From assembly GCF_002002735.1 (NCBI RefSeq), contig NZ_MUNY01000045.1:62001-126000 (forward strand): 64,000 nucleotides of DNA, given 5' to 3'. Made by a program: the position numbers and the translations under genes. Source of the DNA: Algoriphagus sp. A40 (GTDB lineage Bacteria > Bacteroidota > Bacteroidia > Cytophagales > Cyclobacteriaceae). The notes under the pieces were generated by a model. It made no database searches. It was not told the DNA's origin and saw nothing but the letters and a program-made list of their open reading frames with translations. This document shows, piece after piece, positions 33,917 to 43,351 of this stretch; position 1 is the stretch's first letter, and every line of letters starts with the position of its first letter.

Positions 33917-36094
33917 GTGGAGGAAAAAGTCAAAGCAGATCTTAAGAAAATCTTCGGATTCAGCCAGTTCCGTGGGAACCAGGAACTCATAGTAGACAAT
34001 TTGCTCAATCACCGGAATACCTTCGTGATTATGCCCACCGGGGCAGGCAAATCGCTTTGTTATCAGCTTCCTGCCGTGGTATCTGAGGGGACAGCCATCG
34101 TCATTTCCCCGCTGATTGCCCTGATGAAAAACCAGGTCGACCAACTCAATGCGATCGGGGTCAACGCCCACTTTCTAAACTCCACCCTCACCAAGTCTGA
34201 ATCGAACAAGGTGAAAAATGAGGTGTTGAAAAAAAGAACCAAGCTCCTGTACGTCGCACCGGAATCCCTGACCAAGGAAGAGAATGTTGCCTTCCTGAAA
34301 TCCGCGCATTTGAGTTTTGTAGCCATCGATGAGGCCCATTGCATTTCTGAATGGGGACATGATTTCCGGCCCGAATACCGAAAAATCAAATCCATTATCG
34401 GACAGATAGCACCGAATCTCCCGATCATTGCTCTCACAGCCACTGCCACCCCAAAAGTTCAACAGGACATCCAGCGAAACCTGCAAATGGAAGAGGCGGA
34501 TTTGTTCAAATCTTCATTCAACAGGACTAATCTTTTTTATGAGATTCGTCCAAAGGTGAAAAATGAGTCCAAAAAATCTTTGATCAAATTCATCAAGCAG
34601 CACAAAGGAAAGTCAGGGATTATCTATTGCCTCAGCAGAAAAAAAGTAGAGGAAATTGCAGAGCTGCTGAAAGTCAACCAAATCAATGCGGCACCTTACC
34701 ATGCAGGATTGGATTCGTCGGTTCGGATCAAAACCCAGGATGATTTTCTCAATGAAGAGTTGGATGTAATCGTGGCAACTATTGCCTTTGGAATGGGAAT
34801 TGACAAACCCGATGTACGATATGTGATTCACTACGATGTGCCAAAATCACTGGAAGGATACTACCAGGAAACCGGTAGGGCTGGCAGGGATGGATTAGAG
34901 GGGCATTGTCTGATGTTCTATCGATACGAGGACATCGTAAAGCTTGATAAATTCAACAAAGACAAGGCTGTCACGGAACGTGAAAACGCCAAAATCCTGC
35001 TTCAGGAAATGGCCGCCTATTCCGAAACCGGTGTCTGCAGAAGAAAGTTTATTCTGAATTATTTTGGGGAAACCTTGAATGAAGACTGTGGTTTCTGCGA
35101 TAACTGCAAGCGGGAAAGAGAGACCTATGAAGGCATGGATTACCTTCTGGTTGCCTTAGAAGCCGTCCAGCAAACCAACGAGCGGTTTAGCCTGGAACAT
35201 TTGGTCAAGGTGATTCGCGGAGAATCGGACGATTATGTTCAAAGCTACCAGCATGACCTGCTGCCTGTATATGGTAAGGGGAAAGAAGAGTCAGAAAAGC
35301 ATTGGACCTCTGTGATCCGACAGGCGATGATTAATGCACTTTTGGAAAAAGACATTGAGAATTATGGCCTTTTGAAGCTCACCCAAAAAGGAACGGATTT
35401 CGTGGATTCCCCTTATACTGTGGATTTGTTCAAGGATCATGATTTTGAAAAACTCACTGAATCAGAAACTCAGGAAGTTCAGATCAGCACCGGCCCAGCT
35501 TATGATGAGAAGCTGTTTGAATTGCTCAAATCAGAGCGAAAGCGTGTAGCCAAAACAAAAAACCTTCCGCCATACATCATTTTCCAGGATCCTTCTTTGG
35601 AAGAAATGGCGACAGTTTATCCCACCACCAAGGAAGAACTTGCACAGATCAATGGTGTGGGTATGGGAAAAGTTGTCAAATTTGGGGCACCATTTCTAAA
35701 GCTGATAACAGCTTATGTTGAGGAAAATGAAATCGAAACTGCAACTGAGGTAGTTGTAAAAACAGCCGGAGCCCGATCCAAAGTTAAGATTTCAATTATC
35801 CAGCAGATTGACCGCAAGATCGACCTGGATGAGATTGCAGAAAATCTCAATATTTCAATGGGTGAACTGCTTCAGGAAATTGAGCAGATCATCTATAGCG
35901 GAACTAAACTAAACATCGATTACTACATTCAACACATCATGGATGAGGAGCGGGAAGATACTCTCCATGATTATTTCATGAATGCGGAAAGCGATCATAT
36001 CAAAGCGGCATTGGAAGAGTTGGGCGACGAGGACTTCGCAGAAGACGAATTGCGGGTCTATCGGATCAAGTTCATCTCAGAGCATGCCAATTAA
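33917..36094 (+). CDS. recQ: ATP-dependent DNA helicase RecQ
   Basis: 725-residue 3'-5' DNA helicase. The start is a GTG at 33917; no ATG is available upstream in frame before the divergent promoter. Motifs: FGFSQFRGNQ, I PTGAGKS, II DEAHC, the aromatic loop ISEWGHDFRPEY, VI QETGRAGRDG; then the zinc cysteines (GVCRRKF, CGFCDNC), RQC winged helix and an HRDC domain (LPPYIIFQDPSLEEMA). An extra C-terminal 100 residues (about 620-725, KISIIQQIDRKIDLDEIAENL) is a helix-turn-helix-like extension usual in Bacteroidetes RecQ. Confidence 0.95.
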   Translation: MEEKVKADLKKIFGFSQFRGNQELIVDNLLNHRNTFVIMPTGAGKSLCYQLPAVVSEGTAIVISPLIALMKNQVDQLNAIGVNAHFLNSTLTKSESNKVKNEVLKKRTKLLYVAPESLTKEENVAFLKSAHLSFVAIDEAHCISEWGHDFRPEYRKIKSIIGQIAPNLPIIALTATATPKVQQDIQRNLQMEEADLFKSSFNRTNLFYEIRPKVKNESKKSLIKFIKQHKGKSGIIYCLSRKKVEEIAELLKVNQINAAPYHAGLDSSVRIKTQDDFLNEELDVIVATIAFGMGIDKPDVRYVIHYDVPKSLEGYYQETGRAGRDGLEGHCLMFYRYEDIVKLDKFNKDKAVTERENAKILLQEMAAYSETGVCRRKFILNYFGETLNEDCGFCDNCKRERETYEGMDYLLVALEAVQQTNERFSLEHLVKVIRGESDDYVQSYQHDLLPVYGKGKEESEKHWTSVIRQAMINALLEKDIENYGLLKLTQKGTDFVDSPYTVDLFKDHDFEKLTESETQEVQISTGPAYDEKLFELLKSERKRVAKTKNLPPYIIFQDPSLEEMATVYPTTKEELAQINGVGMGKVVKFGAPFLKLITAYVEENEIETATEVVVKTAGARSKVKISIIQQIDRKIDLDEIAENLNISMGELLQEIEQIIYSGTKLNIDYYIQHIMDEEREDTLHDYFMNAESDHIKAALEELGDEDFAEDELRVYRIKFISEHAN

Positions 36095-36109
36095 AAACGA
36101 AACGAGTCA

Positions 36110-37399
36110 ATGAATATACTCTTATTGGGTAGCGGAGGCAGAGAACATGCCTTTGCTTGGAAAATTGTACAAAGTCCGGAATGTACCCGGCTTTTTGTGG
36201 CGCCTGGAAATGCCGGTACTGCCGAAATCGCTCAAAATATACCTCTTGCTGTCACAGATTTCACAGGTATTCACAAATTCATTCTTGACCATGCCATTGA
36301 CCTGGTCGTCGTAGGACCAGAAGAACCCTTGGTCAAAGGCTTGGTAGATTTTCTGAAATCAAAACTTGAAACTGCGCATTTACCTATTGTCGGACCGACC
36401 CAACTCGGCGCAACTCTTGAAGGAAGCAAGGATTTTTCCAAACGCTTTATGCAGCGTAACGGCGTTCCTACAGCAGCTTATGAAACATTCACTGCAGATC
36501 AAATTGAAGCTGGGTTAGCCTATTTGGAAAAACAGAACCTTCCAATCGTACTCAAAGCCGATGGCTTGGCTGCCGGAAAAGGCGTGTTAATCTGCGAGAA
36601 TTTGGAAGAGGCAAAAAATTCACTAAAAGAAATGCTGCTTGAAGCCAAATTTGGAGATGCCTCCTCCAAAGTCGTGGTGGAAGAATTTCTAAGCGGAATT
36701 GAGCTTTCTGTTTTTGTTGCGACAGATGGAAAAAGCTACAAAATCCTTCCTGAGGCGAAAGATTATAAGCGCATCGGAGAAGGGGACACCGGACTAAATA
36801 CCGGAGGAATGGGTGCTGTCAGCCCCGTTATTTTTGCAACTGCCGATTTCATCAAAAAAGTGGAGGAGCGGATTGTAATACCGACCATTGCAGGATTGGA
36901 AAAAGAAAAGATCGACTACAAAGGCTTCCTGTTTATAGGTCTGATGAATAACAACGGAGAACCTTCAGTAATCGAATACAATGTCCGGATGGGTGACCCT
37001 GAGACAGAGGCTGTGTTGCCACGGATCCAAAGTGACTTCCTGGGATTGCTCAAAGGGATCGCGACAGAAACACTCGCTGAGTATGAGCTGGTCATTTCCC
37101 CAGAGTATTCTACTACAGTGGTTATGGTAAGCGGTGGATATCCCGGATCTTTCGAAAAAGGCTTCCCGATTTCTCTACCGACAACAGTAGAGAAAAGTGT
37201 AATTTTCCACGCCGGGACAAGTCGAAACTCGGCAGGCGAACCTGTCAATCAGGGTGGCCGTGTGATCGCTGTTACAGGTTTTGGCAAGGACCTGCACGAA
37301 GCACTGACAAACGCCTTTGCGACGGTAGAAAAAATAAGCTGGGAGAAAGCATATTACCGCAGGGATATCGGTCAGGACATCTTAAAATTGATTAATTAA
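36110..37399 (+). CDS. purD: Phosphoribosylamine-glycine ligase
   Basis: ATP-grasp enzyme of 429 aa for the second step of purine synthesis. The N-terminus MNILLLGSGGREHAFAWKI is the family signature. Others are VGPEEPLVKGL, VLKADGLAAGKGV (ATP loop), NTGGMGAVSP and YNVRMGDPETE. It starts 15 bp after recQ, so probably co-transcribed. No riboswitch-like structure fits the short gap. Confidence 0.96.
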   Translation: MNILLLGSGGREHAFAWKIVQSPECTRLFVAPGNAGTAEIAQNIPLAVTDFTGIHKFILDHAIDLVVVGPEEPLVKGLVDFLKSKLETAHLPIVGPTQLGATLEGSKDFSKRFMQRNGVPTAAYETFTADQIEAGLAYLEKQNLPIVLKADGLAAGKGVLICENLEEAKNSLKEMLLEAKFGDASSKVVVEEFLSGIELSVFVATDGKSYKILPEAKDYKRIGEGDTGLNTGGMGAVSPVIFATADFIKKVEERIVIPTIAGLEKEKIDYKGFLFIGLMNNNGEPSVIEYNVRMGDPETEAVLPRIQSDFLGLLKGIATETLAEYELVISPEYSTTVVMVSGGYPGSFEKGFPISLPTTVEKSVIFHAGTSRNSAGEPVNQGGRVIAVTGFGKDLHEALTNAFATVEKISWEKAYYRRDIGQDILKLIN

Positions 37400-37440
37400 A
37401 CCCAAAGAACTAATCGAGGCGAAAGCCCTGAATATAAATT

Positions 37441-38919
37441 ATGGCTGGATGTAGTACCTGCTCCACCTCCTCAGGAGGTACCGGAGGCTGCCAAAACAAT
37501 GGTAGCTGCGGAACGAGCGATTGCAATAAAATGAACTCTTTTGATTGGCTTTCCCACATGGGAATTCCCCAAGTTGACAATTTTGACATTGTCGAAATCA
37601 AATTCAAAGGAGGCCGGAAAGAGTATTTCCGAAATGTCGATTACCTCACTCTCCATACCGGTGACCCTGTGGTGGTAGATGTACCGAATGGTCATCACAT
37701 CGGATACGTTTCTCTTCAGGGAGAATTGGTTCGCTTGCAGATGCAAAAGCGGAAAGTCAGGGATGACGACAACATTACCCGGATCTATCGGGTGGCCACT
37801 CAAAAAGACATGGAAAAGTGGGAAGAGTCTAGAAACCGAGAAATCCCAACGCTTTACCGTTGCAAGCAAATTGTGGATGAGTATAAACTTCAGATGAAAA
37901 TGTCTGATGTGGAATACCAAGCGGACAATTCCAAAGCAACTTTTTACTATTCCGCCGAAGACCGTGTTGATTTTCGGGAATTAATCAAAGCCCTCGCGGG
38001 AGAGTTTAAAATCCGCGTGGAGATGAAGCAAATCTCACTTCGTCAGGAAGCCGGAAGATTGGGAGGAATAGGTGTTTGCGGACGTGAATTATGTTGTTCT
38101 ACTTGGCTGGTCGATTTCAAAAACGTAACCACCTCTGCCGCAAGATATCAAAATCTGTCCCTCAACCCCGGGAAACTCAGCGGTCAATGCGGTCGGTTGA
38201 AGTGCTGTCTCAACTATGAGTTGGACACCTACATGGATGCGATCAAGGACATTCCACAGGTAGAAAAACCCTTACAAACCGAATCCGGACCGGCAAAGCT
38301 TCAAAAGACCGACATTTTCCGTAAGCTGATGTGGTTCAGCTACAACAACGACAACGACTGGCACAACATCTCCTGTGACCGGGTTAGAGAAATTCAGGCG
38401 CTGAACGAACAAGGAATCAAAGTCTTTAATCTTCAGGTAGACAAGTCTACCGATATGGTGGATTTGGCAGCACAATCCACTCGGGAACTCGAACTTTTGG
38501 ACAAGAAATTTTCCAAAAAGAAGAAAAAGAAGAAGACCAAAAACAGACCCCAAGGTGAAAATCCGGTGGCAGATACTGCCCCAAAAGCTGCCCAACCATC
38601 CAAACCAGGACCACCAAAGGCCCAGCAAGGAAGACCACAACCCGGCAAACCACAAAATCGCCAAAATGTATCCTCCGGAGCTGCTCCTCAGCCGAAAGCC
38701 CAGGAAATCAAAGCGACTGAAAGGCCTGAGGCAAAAGAAGGAATAGAGCACCGAAAAAAGAAAAACAAAAATAGAAACAGGCCTAAGCCTGGTCCAAACC
38801 AAGCGGCTGGTCCTAAGCCCGAAAATCAGTCTAACAAACCTACCGAGGTCAAACAGGAAGGGAATAGAAAATTCCCTCCACGAAGAAATCAAGGTCCAAA
38901 CAACGGTGGAAATGAATAA
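37441..38919 (+). CDS. ricT: RicT-type PSP1-domain protein
   Basis: 492 aa. A Cys-rich N-terminus (SCTCSTSSGG, CQNNGSCG, CNKM) precedes the PSP1 core (about 100-280) with KKTAEYQAD-like DVEYQADNSKATFYY and the paired cysteines GVCGRELCCSTWL and SGQCGRLKCCLNYE that bind Fe-S clusters in the RicAFT complex. The C-terminal 150 residues are a Lys/Pro/Gln-rich disordered tail (KKKKKKTKNRPQG). In Bacillus the complex promotes mRNA processing by RNase Y; the role in Bacteroidetes is not settled. It overlaps gldH by 8 bp, a common neighbour pair in the phylum. Confidence 0.9.
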   Translation: MAGCSTCSTSSGGTGGCQNNGSCGTSDCNKMNSFDWLSHMGIPQVDNFDIVEIKFKGGRKEYFRNVDYLTLHTGDPVVVDVPNGHHIGYVSLQGELVRLQMQKRKVRDDDNITRIYRVATQKDMEKWEESRNREIPTLYRCKQIVDEYKLQMKMSDVEYQADNSKATFYYSAEDRVDFRELIKALAGEFKIRVEMKQISLRQEAGRLGGIGVCGRELCCSTWLVDFKNVTTSAARYQNLSLNPGKLSGQCGRLKCCLNYELDTYMDAIKDIPQVEKPLQTESGPAKLQKTDIFRKLMWFSYNNDNDWHNISCDRVREIQALNEQGIKVFNLQVDKSTDMVDLAAQSTRELELLDKKFSKKKKKKKTKNRPQGENPVADTAPKAAQPSKPGPPKAQQGRPQPGKPQNRQNVSSGAAPQPKAQEIKATERPEAKEGIEHRKKKNKNRNRPKPGPNQAAGPKPENQSNKPTEVKQEGNRKFPPRRNQGPNNGGNE

Positions 38920-39367
38920 TTGGAAAGGTTGGATTCTTTTGGTTTTCTTGGCTTTCACCTTTTCCTGTTCACAGGATCGGGTGTATGAGGAGTTTTATGC
39001 TTTCCAGACACTTGAATGGAATGAAAAAGACACAGTAGCATTTGACCTAAAGGACCTGCAAGAAAATCGAGGGAAAAAACTCATCGGGGTCAGATTCAAT
39101 GATGAATATCCCTTTTCCAATTGCTACATCCGTGTAATCAGCAGAGATACCACAGGCAAGATTCTTGACAATAAACTCATCAATGTGCCGCTCTTTGATT
39201 CCAAGTCAGGCAAGCCTAAAGGAGGGGGATTTGGAAATACGTTTACTTTTTATGACACTTTACCTTTTGAGCTACCAGAACAGACCAAGGAGGTGGTTTT
39301 ACTGCAATACATGAGACAGGAAAACCTTCCCGGATTAGAAGCCGTGGGATTGAAAATCCTAAAATAG
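38912..39367 (+). CDS. gldH: Gliding motility lipoprotein GldH
   Basis: 151 aa from the ATG at 38912 (MNNWKGWILLVFLAFTFSCSQD), a lipoprotein with Cys about 19. The mature part resembles GldH: EEFYAFQTLEWNEKDTVAFDL, the YPFSNCYIRVISRDTTG core and LQYMRQENLPGLEAVGLKI end. GldH is one of the proteins needed for gliding and type IX secretion in Flavobacterium. Start overlaps the ricT stop. A terminator hairpin follows. Confidence 0.88.
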   Translation: MNNWKGWILLVFLAFTFSCSQDRVYEEFYAFQTLEWNEKDTVAFDLKDLQENRGKKLIGVRFNDEYPFSNCYIRVISRDTTGKILDNKLINVPLFDSKSGKPKGGGFGNTFTFYDTLPFELPEQTKEVVLLQYMRQENLPGLEAVGLKILK

Positions 39368-39368
39368 A

Positions 39369-39401
39369 AATGAGCACCTCAAGTGAAGGTGCTCATTTTT
39401 T
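39369..39401. terminator. Terminator shared by gldH and the convergent PAS gene
   Basis: GAGCACCT/AGGTGCTC arms with T7 follow the gldH stop. The convergent PAS-protein stop codon (39379) lies inside the stem. Confidence 0.85.
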
Positions 39402-40680
39402 TGGCATGCTGTCGGATGATTTGGTCCAGCTCTTTGGTCAGAGGTCTCAGATAGCTGAACAGTTTCTGGTTTTCCTTATTCAATTGCTTTGCATCTATCA
39501 GGTCGATTATACCCATCATGGATGAAAGCGGCCCTCTCAAAATATGGGAAGGACTGAGTGCCAAATCTCTAAGACGCTCATTTTCCCGATTTGTCTGAAC
39601 AAGCTGCGACTTGAGTGCAGTTATATCCACCACCTGGATCAAAATTCCTTCTTGCTCTTCGCCTTCTATAGCTAAAGGTCTCAATCCTGCAGTCCAAAAA
39701 GAAAACTCTTGGTCCGGCATGAGCATTTTCAATTCCAGGTCTGAACTTCGACCTTTTTTTGCTTCCTCAATGGCTCTTACCAGTTTTGAAAATCGGTTTT
39801 GCTGGTTGGGAAAATTCAGGAAATAACCCTCGGAATAAGCCCTGCCTTTCCAGATTCGGCCAAGATTTTTGGCAGATTCATTTTGTTGGGAAAGCTTCCC
39901 TGATTTTTCCAAAACAAAAACAGCCCCAGGCATAGCTGAAAGCAAATGAGCCGGAACGAGGCCTTTCTCGGAAACCGTAGTTTTGGGGATTTCTTTGGGT
40001 ACCAAAAACAAATGATAACCCTCCAGACTTGGAGTCAATAAGGCAGCAAAGAAAGGAAGGCTGGATGAATTGGATTTAAAAAGAAAACATTTAGGCTTGC
40101 TTTCTTGGGAGATATACTCTAAAACATTTTTTAGCTGGGCACTTCCTTTCAATGCAGGGATTTCTACCAATGCCCGATTTTCCCAGCTTTCAGCTTCCGG
40201 ATCAAACCACTCCAAAATCCTTTCATCCCATTTTTGTACGTGCAAATCCTTGTCAAGCACAATTTTGCCAAAACCAAGGACGTCTACCAAATTGTTCCAG
40301 GGCATTTCCTGTTCCAAAAATTGCATTCCAACTCCAATCCCTATAATTCCGGATATATCCATATCAGGTGTAGTAACAACAGAAAATTCCCACCATACCT
40401 GAGAAAAACCTTCAGCCTTGATCGCAGGATGTTCCAGCATCAAATGCCTTCTCATCTTTGGTGCCCCAAGCATGAGCTCCAACGAATAGTTAAATTCCGA
40501 GCTTGAGTTTGGAGAAAGAAAATCAGAAAACGAAAGGTCTACCGGGTCTGAACTGATCTTTTCAAAACTCTGGTTAAATTTCAAAACCCTTCCATCCACA
40601 TCCGTAACTACGAGGTAGAAGTGCCTGGATTCCATCAAGAAATCCGGGATCAGACTTTCGATACTTTCTGTACTTATCAA
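39379..40680 (-). CDS. PAS-domain protein with histidine-kinase-like dimerisation helix but no ATPase domain
   Basis: 433 aa, soluble. The N-terminal PAS-like domain (about 10-125) is followed by two weaker PAS-like domains (to about 365, with ILIQVVDITALKSQL), a coiled segment, and a HisKA-like helix LALSPSHILRGPLSSMMGIIDLI (about 377-399). The protein ends 35 residues later, so no HATPase_c domain is present. The H-x-x-R-x-P pattern is intact. It may be a kinase remnant, a phosphotransfer protein, or a scaffold. No partner is encoded next to it. Confidence 0.8.
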   Translation of the reverse strand: MISTESIESLIPDFLMESRHFYLVVTDVDGRVLKFNQSFEKISSDPVDLSFSDFLSPNSSSEFNYSLELMLGAPKMRRHLMLEHPAIKAEGFSQVWWEFSVVTTPDMDISGIIGIGVGMQFLEQEMPWNNLVDVLGFGKIVLDKDLHVQKWDERILEWFDPEAESWENRALVEIPALKGSAQLKNVLEYISQESKPKCFLFKSNSSSLPFFAALLTPSLEGYHLFLVPKEIPKTTVSEKGLVPAHLLSAMPGAVFVLEKSGKLSQQNESAKNLGRIWKGRAYSEGYFLNFPNQQNRFSKLVRAIEEAKKGRSSDLELKMLMPDQEFSFWTAGLRPLAIEGEEQEGILIQVVDITALKSQLVQTNRENERLRDLALSPSHILRGPLSSMMGIIDLIDAKQLNKENQKLFSYLRPLTKELDQIIRQHAKKMSTFT

Positions 40681-40832
40681 AACTTTTGGGTGATAAATGG
40701 GTGACTTTTCGAAAGTTTCAAAAAAATTTTATTAAAAAAAAGAAGCACATTATAGAATTAAATATCACATTTTTCAAAATATCAATATAATATTCTAATA
40801 AAGGCATAAAAAAGAAGGTTCGAAAACAAAAA

Positions 40833-40866
40833 ATGCTTTTCGTCCCAGAAATGGACCAAAAAGCAT
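40833..40866 (-). terminator. Terminator after the 84-residue gene
   Basis: ATGCTTTT/AAAAGCAT arms with partial inner pairing (GGTCC/GGACG), followed by T6 on the minus strand, lie 56 bp past the stop at 40922. Confidence 0.65.
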
Positions 40867-40921
40867 CTGAATTTATTTTTGAATTTTTTTTCTTTTTCTT
40901 GAGCCAGAAAGTCTCCTGACT

Positions 40922-41176
40922 TTAAACTTGCTGGAATTTTCCCTGTTCGAAGTTCTGATAATTGATTTCTTTGACCATTAAAATCAAGGCATTAGCTAAA
41001 TCTTGTTTGCAGGTACAAACCCTGAATTTCCAGTCCTCTTTCAGGGAATATTCAACTTCCGAAGAACCGAAAAGCCTCTGAATTTCCTCCAAAGAATCTG
41101 AATAAACGAACACACAGCCGTCCGTCTTGCCACTCTCCTCAATCAAAAAATCACAGATAGATGTCTGAATTATCAT
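40922..41176 (-). CDS. Small hypothetical protein
   Basis: 84 aa from the ATG at 41176 (MIIQTSICDFLIEES), mixed alpha/beta, no signal peptide, with two Cys close together (FRVCTCKQD). I do not recognise it. It is the last gene before the tRNA and the mobile region. An 18-bp palindrome lies 57 bp upstream of its start, and the same palindrome stands before the RHS cluster, so the two may share a regulator. Confidence 0.65.
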   Translation of the reverse strand: MIIQTSICDFLIEESGKTDGCVFVYSDSLEEIQRLFGSSEVEYSLKEDWKFRVCTCKQDLANALILMVKEINYQNFEQGKFQQV

Positions 41177-41232
41177 AGCAAAAACAAATTTGATATTGTT
41201 TGATAAAAATAGAGTCCTAAAACATTCCAAAA

Positions 41233-41250
41233 ATACCCAGTACTGGGTAT
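41233..41250. promoter_or_regulatory. Perfect 18-bp palindrome, putative operator
   Basis: ATACCCAGTACTGGGTAT is fully self-complementary and flanked by A- and T-runs. It can be read as two 7-bp half-sites (TACCCAG, CTGGGTA) with a 2-bp spacer, the 7-2-7 layout bound by NarL/FixJ-type regulators. An identical copy is at 57630-57647. Confidence 0.6.
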
Positions 41251-41588
41251 TTTTTAAAAAATTTAGAAAAAATTTTCACCTTATCGAGTGGATTAATTTT
41301 CTTTTCAAACCTTTCTTGGCTGAGACTTTCCTTTGTTTGAAATTGTAGATTGTTTTGGATCTTTAGCTGGCAAGCCAAACCTCCACCTGAAAGGATTCCA
41401 ACTTCCTTTATAGCACAGATGCGGCGAAATCCCTACAAATGGGCACCCCGCAGGTTAGGCATCAATTTGGCATGACACCATTCCAACGTAAATCTGCCAG
41501 AAATGCTGGCTGTTTGAAAAAAATTCAACTTGATTTCCAGGTAATTAATCTGATTTCCACGAAAGAAGGTCTGATAAGCCAATAGAGC
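41251..41588. other. Intergenic stretch before tRNA-Ser without detectable gene
   Basis: About 340 bases with no convincing open frame or structured RNA. It ends in the tRNA promoter. I see nothing further in it. Confidence 0.5.
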
Positions 41589-41620
41589 TTGTTTAAATCT
41601 TTTCAATTGGATTATATTTG
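41589..41620 (+). promoter_or_regulatory. Promoter of tRNA-Ser
   Basis: TATATTTG (41613-41620) matches the Bacteroidetes -7 consensus TAnnTTTG, and TTG at 41589-41591 is a plausible -33 element. Mature tRNA begins 32 bases downstream. Confidence 0.6.
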
Positions 41621-41651
41621 CAACACTTTAGCCAAGGAGCTAACCGGGAAT

Positions 41652-41740
41652 AGAGGGTTGGGTGAGTGGCTGAAACCAGCAGTTTGCTAAACTGCCGTAC
41701 GGGTTAAACTGTACCGGGGGTTCGAATCCCCCACCCTCTG
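41652..41740 (+). tRNA. tRNA-Ser(GCU)
   Basis: The 89-base cloverleaf has a perfect 7-bp acceptor stem (AGAGGGT/ACCCTCT), discriminator G, D arm with GAGTGGCTGAAA, anticodon stem GCAGT/ACTGC with loop TTGCTAA (anticodon GCT), a long class II variable arm (GTAC...GTAC) and a T arm GGGGG-TTCGAAT-CCCCC. CCA is not encoded. Class II arm plus GCT anticodon identify serine. The following DNA is an integrase-bearing element, so the 3' end is a likely attachment site. Confidence 0.96.
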
Positions 41741-41875
41741 CGATTAACACACTGAAAAACAAGGGGTTACGAGATTGAGAAATCTGTAGCTTCTTTTTTT
41801 TAGCTCTTTAACAAATCTAATCATTTGATTTTCTGATAATTACAGAATTTCAGCTAATTAGGACAGCGGAAAGGA

Positions 41876-41909
41876 AAAGCCTGTAAACAATCGTTTTACA
41901 GGCTTTTTT
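41876..41909 (+). terminator. Rho-independent terminator downstream of tRNA-Ser
   Basis: AAAAGCCTGTAAA and TTTACAGGCTTTTTT form a strong hairpin with a T-run, about 135 bp after the tRNA. It may end the tRNA transcript and insulate the integrase gene. Confidence 0.85.
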
Positions 41910-42098
41910 ATTGGCGGAACCCGTAAAATTTTCACAATTGCCTATAATTCGAGTGCGTCATTCGTGTAGTTCGGCAATTGGAAAAAAAAGACTCACTGGA
42001 ATTGATATAGTATTTTGATTTTCAACATGTTCAATACGTGAACATCTTGTGATTTAGAGCTTGTTTTTTGAGTTTTGTTCCACCTAACTATCCAAATT

Positions 42099-43313
42099 AT
42101 GTTAGAAAAAAGCTTCGGTTTGCTCTTCTTTTTGAAGCAAGCCAAAAAAAACAAAAATGAAGGAAGTTATATCTACCTTCGAATCACAGTTGACGGAGTG
42201 GCTAAGGAGCTATCCACCAAAAGGTTATGGCCTATTTTTAAGTGGAATGCCACTGCCGGAAGGGCATTTGGGAATACAGAAGAAGGTAAAACCCTGAATT
42301 CCTATCTGGATACCCTATACTACAAAGCTCTCCAAGCCAAAAAAGTATTGCTGGACCATGATCAAGCAATCACCGCTGAAGCAATCAAAAACATTCTTCT
42401 CGGTGTAACTGAAAAGAAAAAGATGATCATGGAGATTTTTCAGGAGCACAATGAGCAGGTAGCAGCCCTTTTGGACAAAGAGTTTGCTCCGGGTACACTA
42501 CAGCGCTACCGAACTTCCTTCGACCATACCAAGGCGTTCATGAAGTGGAAATACAATAAGGAAGACATGGAAATCCAGTCTCTGGACTACGAGTTTATCT
42601 CTTCCTATTCCTTTTGGCTTAAAACTGTCCAGAATTGCAGCCACAATACCACGGTGAAGTACCTGGGCAATTTCAAAAAGATCGTCCTAATTTGTTTAAA
42701 AAGCGGCTGGCTGGACCGGGATCCATTTATCCGTTTTAAAATGGTGAAGAAGGAAGTGCACCGGGTTTATTTGACACCCGAGGAGCTTGCTATCATAGAG
42801 GAAAAGAAATTTCCGACAGAGCGGCTTAGACAAGTGAGGGACATTTTTCTTTTCAGCTGCTATACAGGATTGGCTTATATCGATGTAAAGCGCCTGAGCA
42901 GGTCTCAAATTGTTACCGGCATAGATGGAGAGCAGTGGATATTTACCAAAAGAAAAAAGACCGATACTCCCACTCGACTCCCCTTGTTGCCAAAGGCGTT
43001 GCAATTGGTCGAAAAGTACAAAGAGCATCCCTCCTGTGAGAATGGATCACAAGTCCTGCCGGTATTGAGCAACCAGAAGATGAATTCCTATCTGAAGGAG
43101 ATTATCGATGTCTGCGGGATCCATAAGCCTCTGACCTTCCATATCGCCAGGCATACATTTGCCACAACGATTACCTTGGGAAATGGCGTTCCGATTGAGA
43201 CGGTTTCCAAAATGCTGGGCCATAAATCCATCAAGCAAACCCAACATTATGCACGGATTCTTGACACCAAAATCAGTCATGACATGATGGCTTTGAGAGA
43301 AAAACTTTCCTAA
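42099..43313 (+). CDS. int: Tyrosine recombinase / integrase of a mobile element
   Basis: 404 aa from the ATG at 42099 (MLEKSFGLLFFLKQAKKN). It has an arm-binding domain with a beta-sheet start (EGSYIYLRITVDGVAKELST), a SAM-like core-binding domain (about 100-200) and a catalytic domain with HIARHTFAT (second Arg), MLGHKS and the nucleophile Tyr in TQHYARI. Where most family members have the first Arg (TGLR), this one has TGLAYIDV, as in IntDOT-type Bacteroides integrases. It lies about 360 bp downstream of the tRNA-Ser 3' end and is transcribed away from it. Confidence 0.92.
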   Translation: MLEKSFGLLFFLKQAKKNKNEGSYIYLRITVDGVAKELSTKRLWPIFKWNATAGRAFGNTEEGKTLNSYLDTLYYKALQAKKVLLDHDQAITAEAIKNILLGVTEKKKMIMEIFQEHNEQVAALLDKEFAPGTLQRYRTSFDHTKAFMKWKYNKEDMEIQSLDYEFISSYSFWLKTVQNCSHNTTVKYLGNFKKIVLICLKSGWLDRDPFIRFKMVKKEVHRVYLTPEELAIIEEKKFPTERLRQVRDIFLFSCYTGLAYIDVKRLSRSQIVTGIDGEQWIFTKRKKTDTPTRLPLLPKALQLVEKYKEHPSCENGSQVLPVLSNQKMNSYLKEIIDVCGIHKPLTFHIARHTFATTITLGNGVPIETVSKMLGHKSIKQTQHYARILDTKISHDMMALREKLS

Positions 43314-43351
43314 GCTCTATCAAGAAATTCAATCTAAAAGAGATCAAGCCA

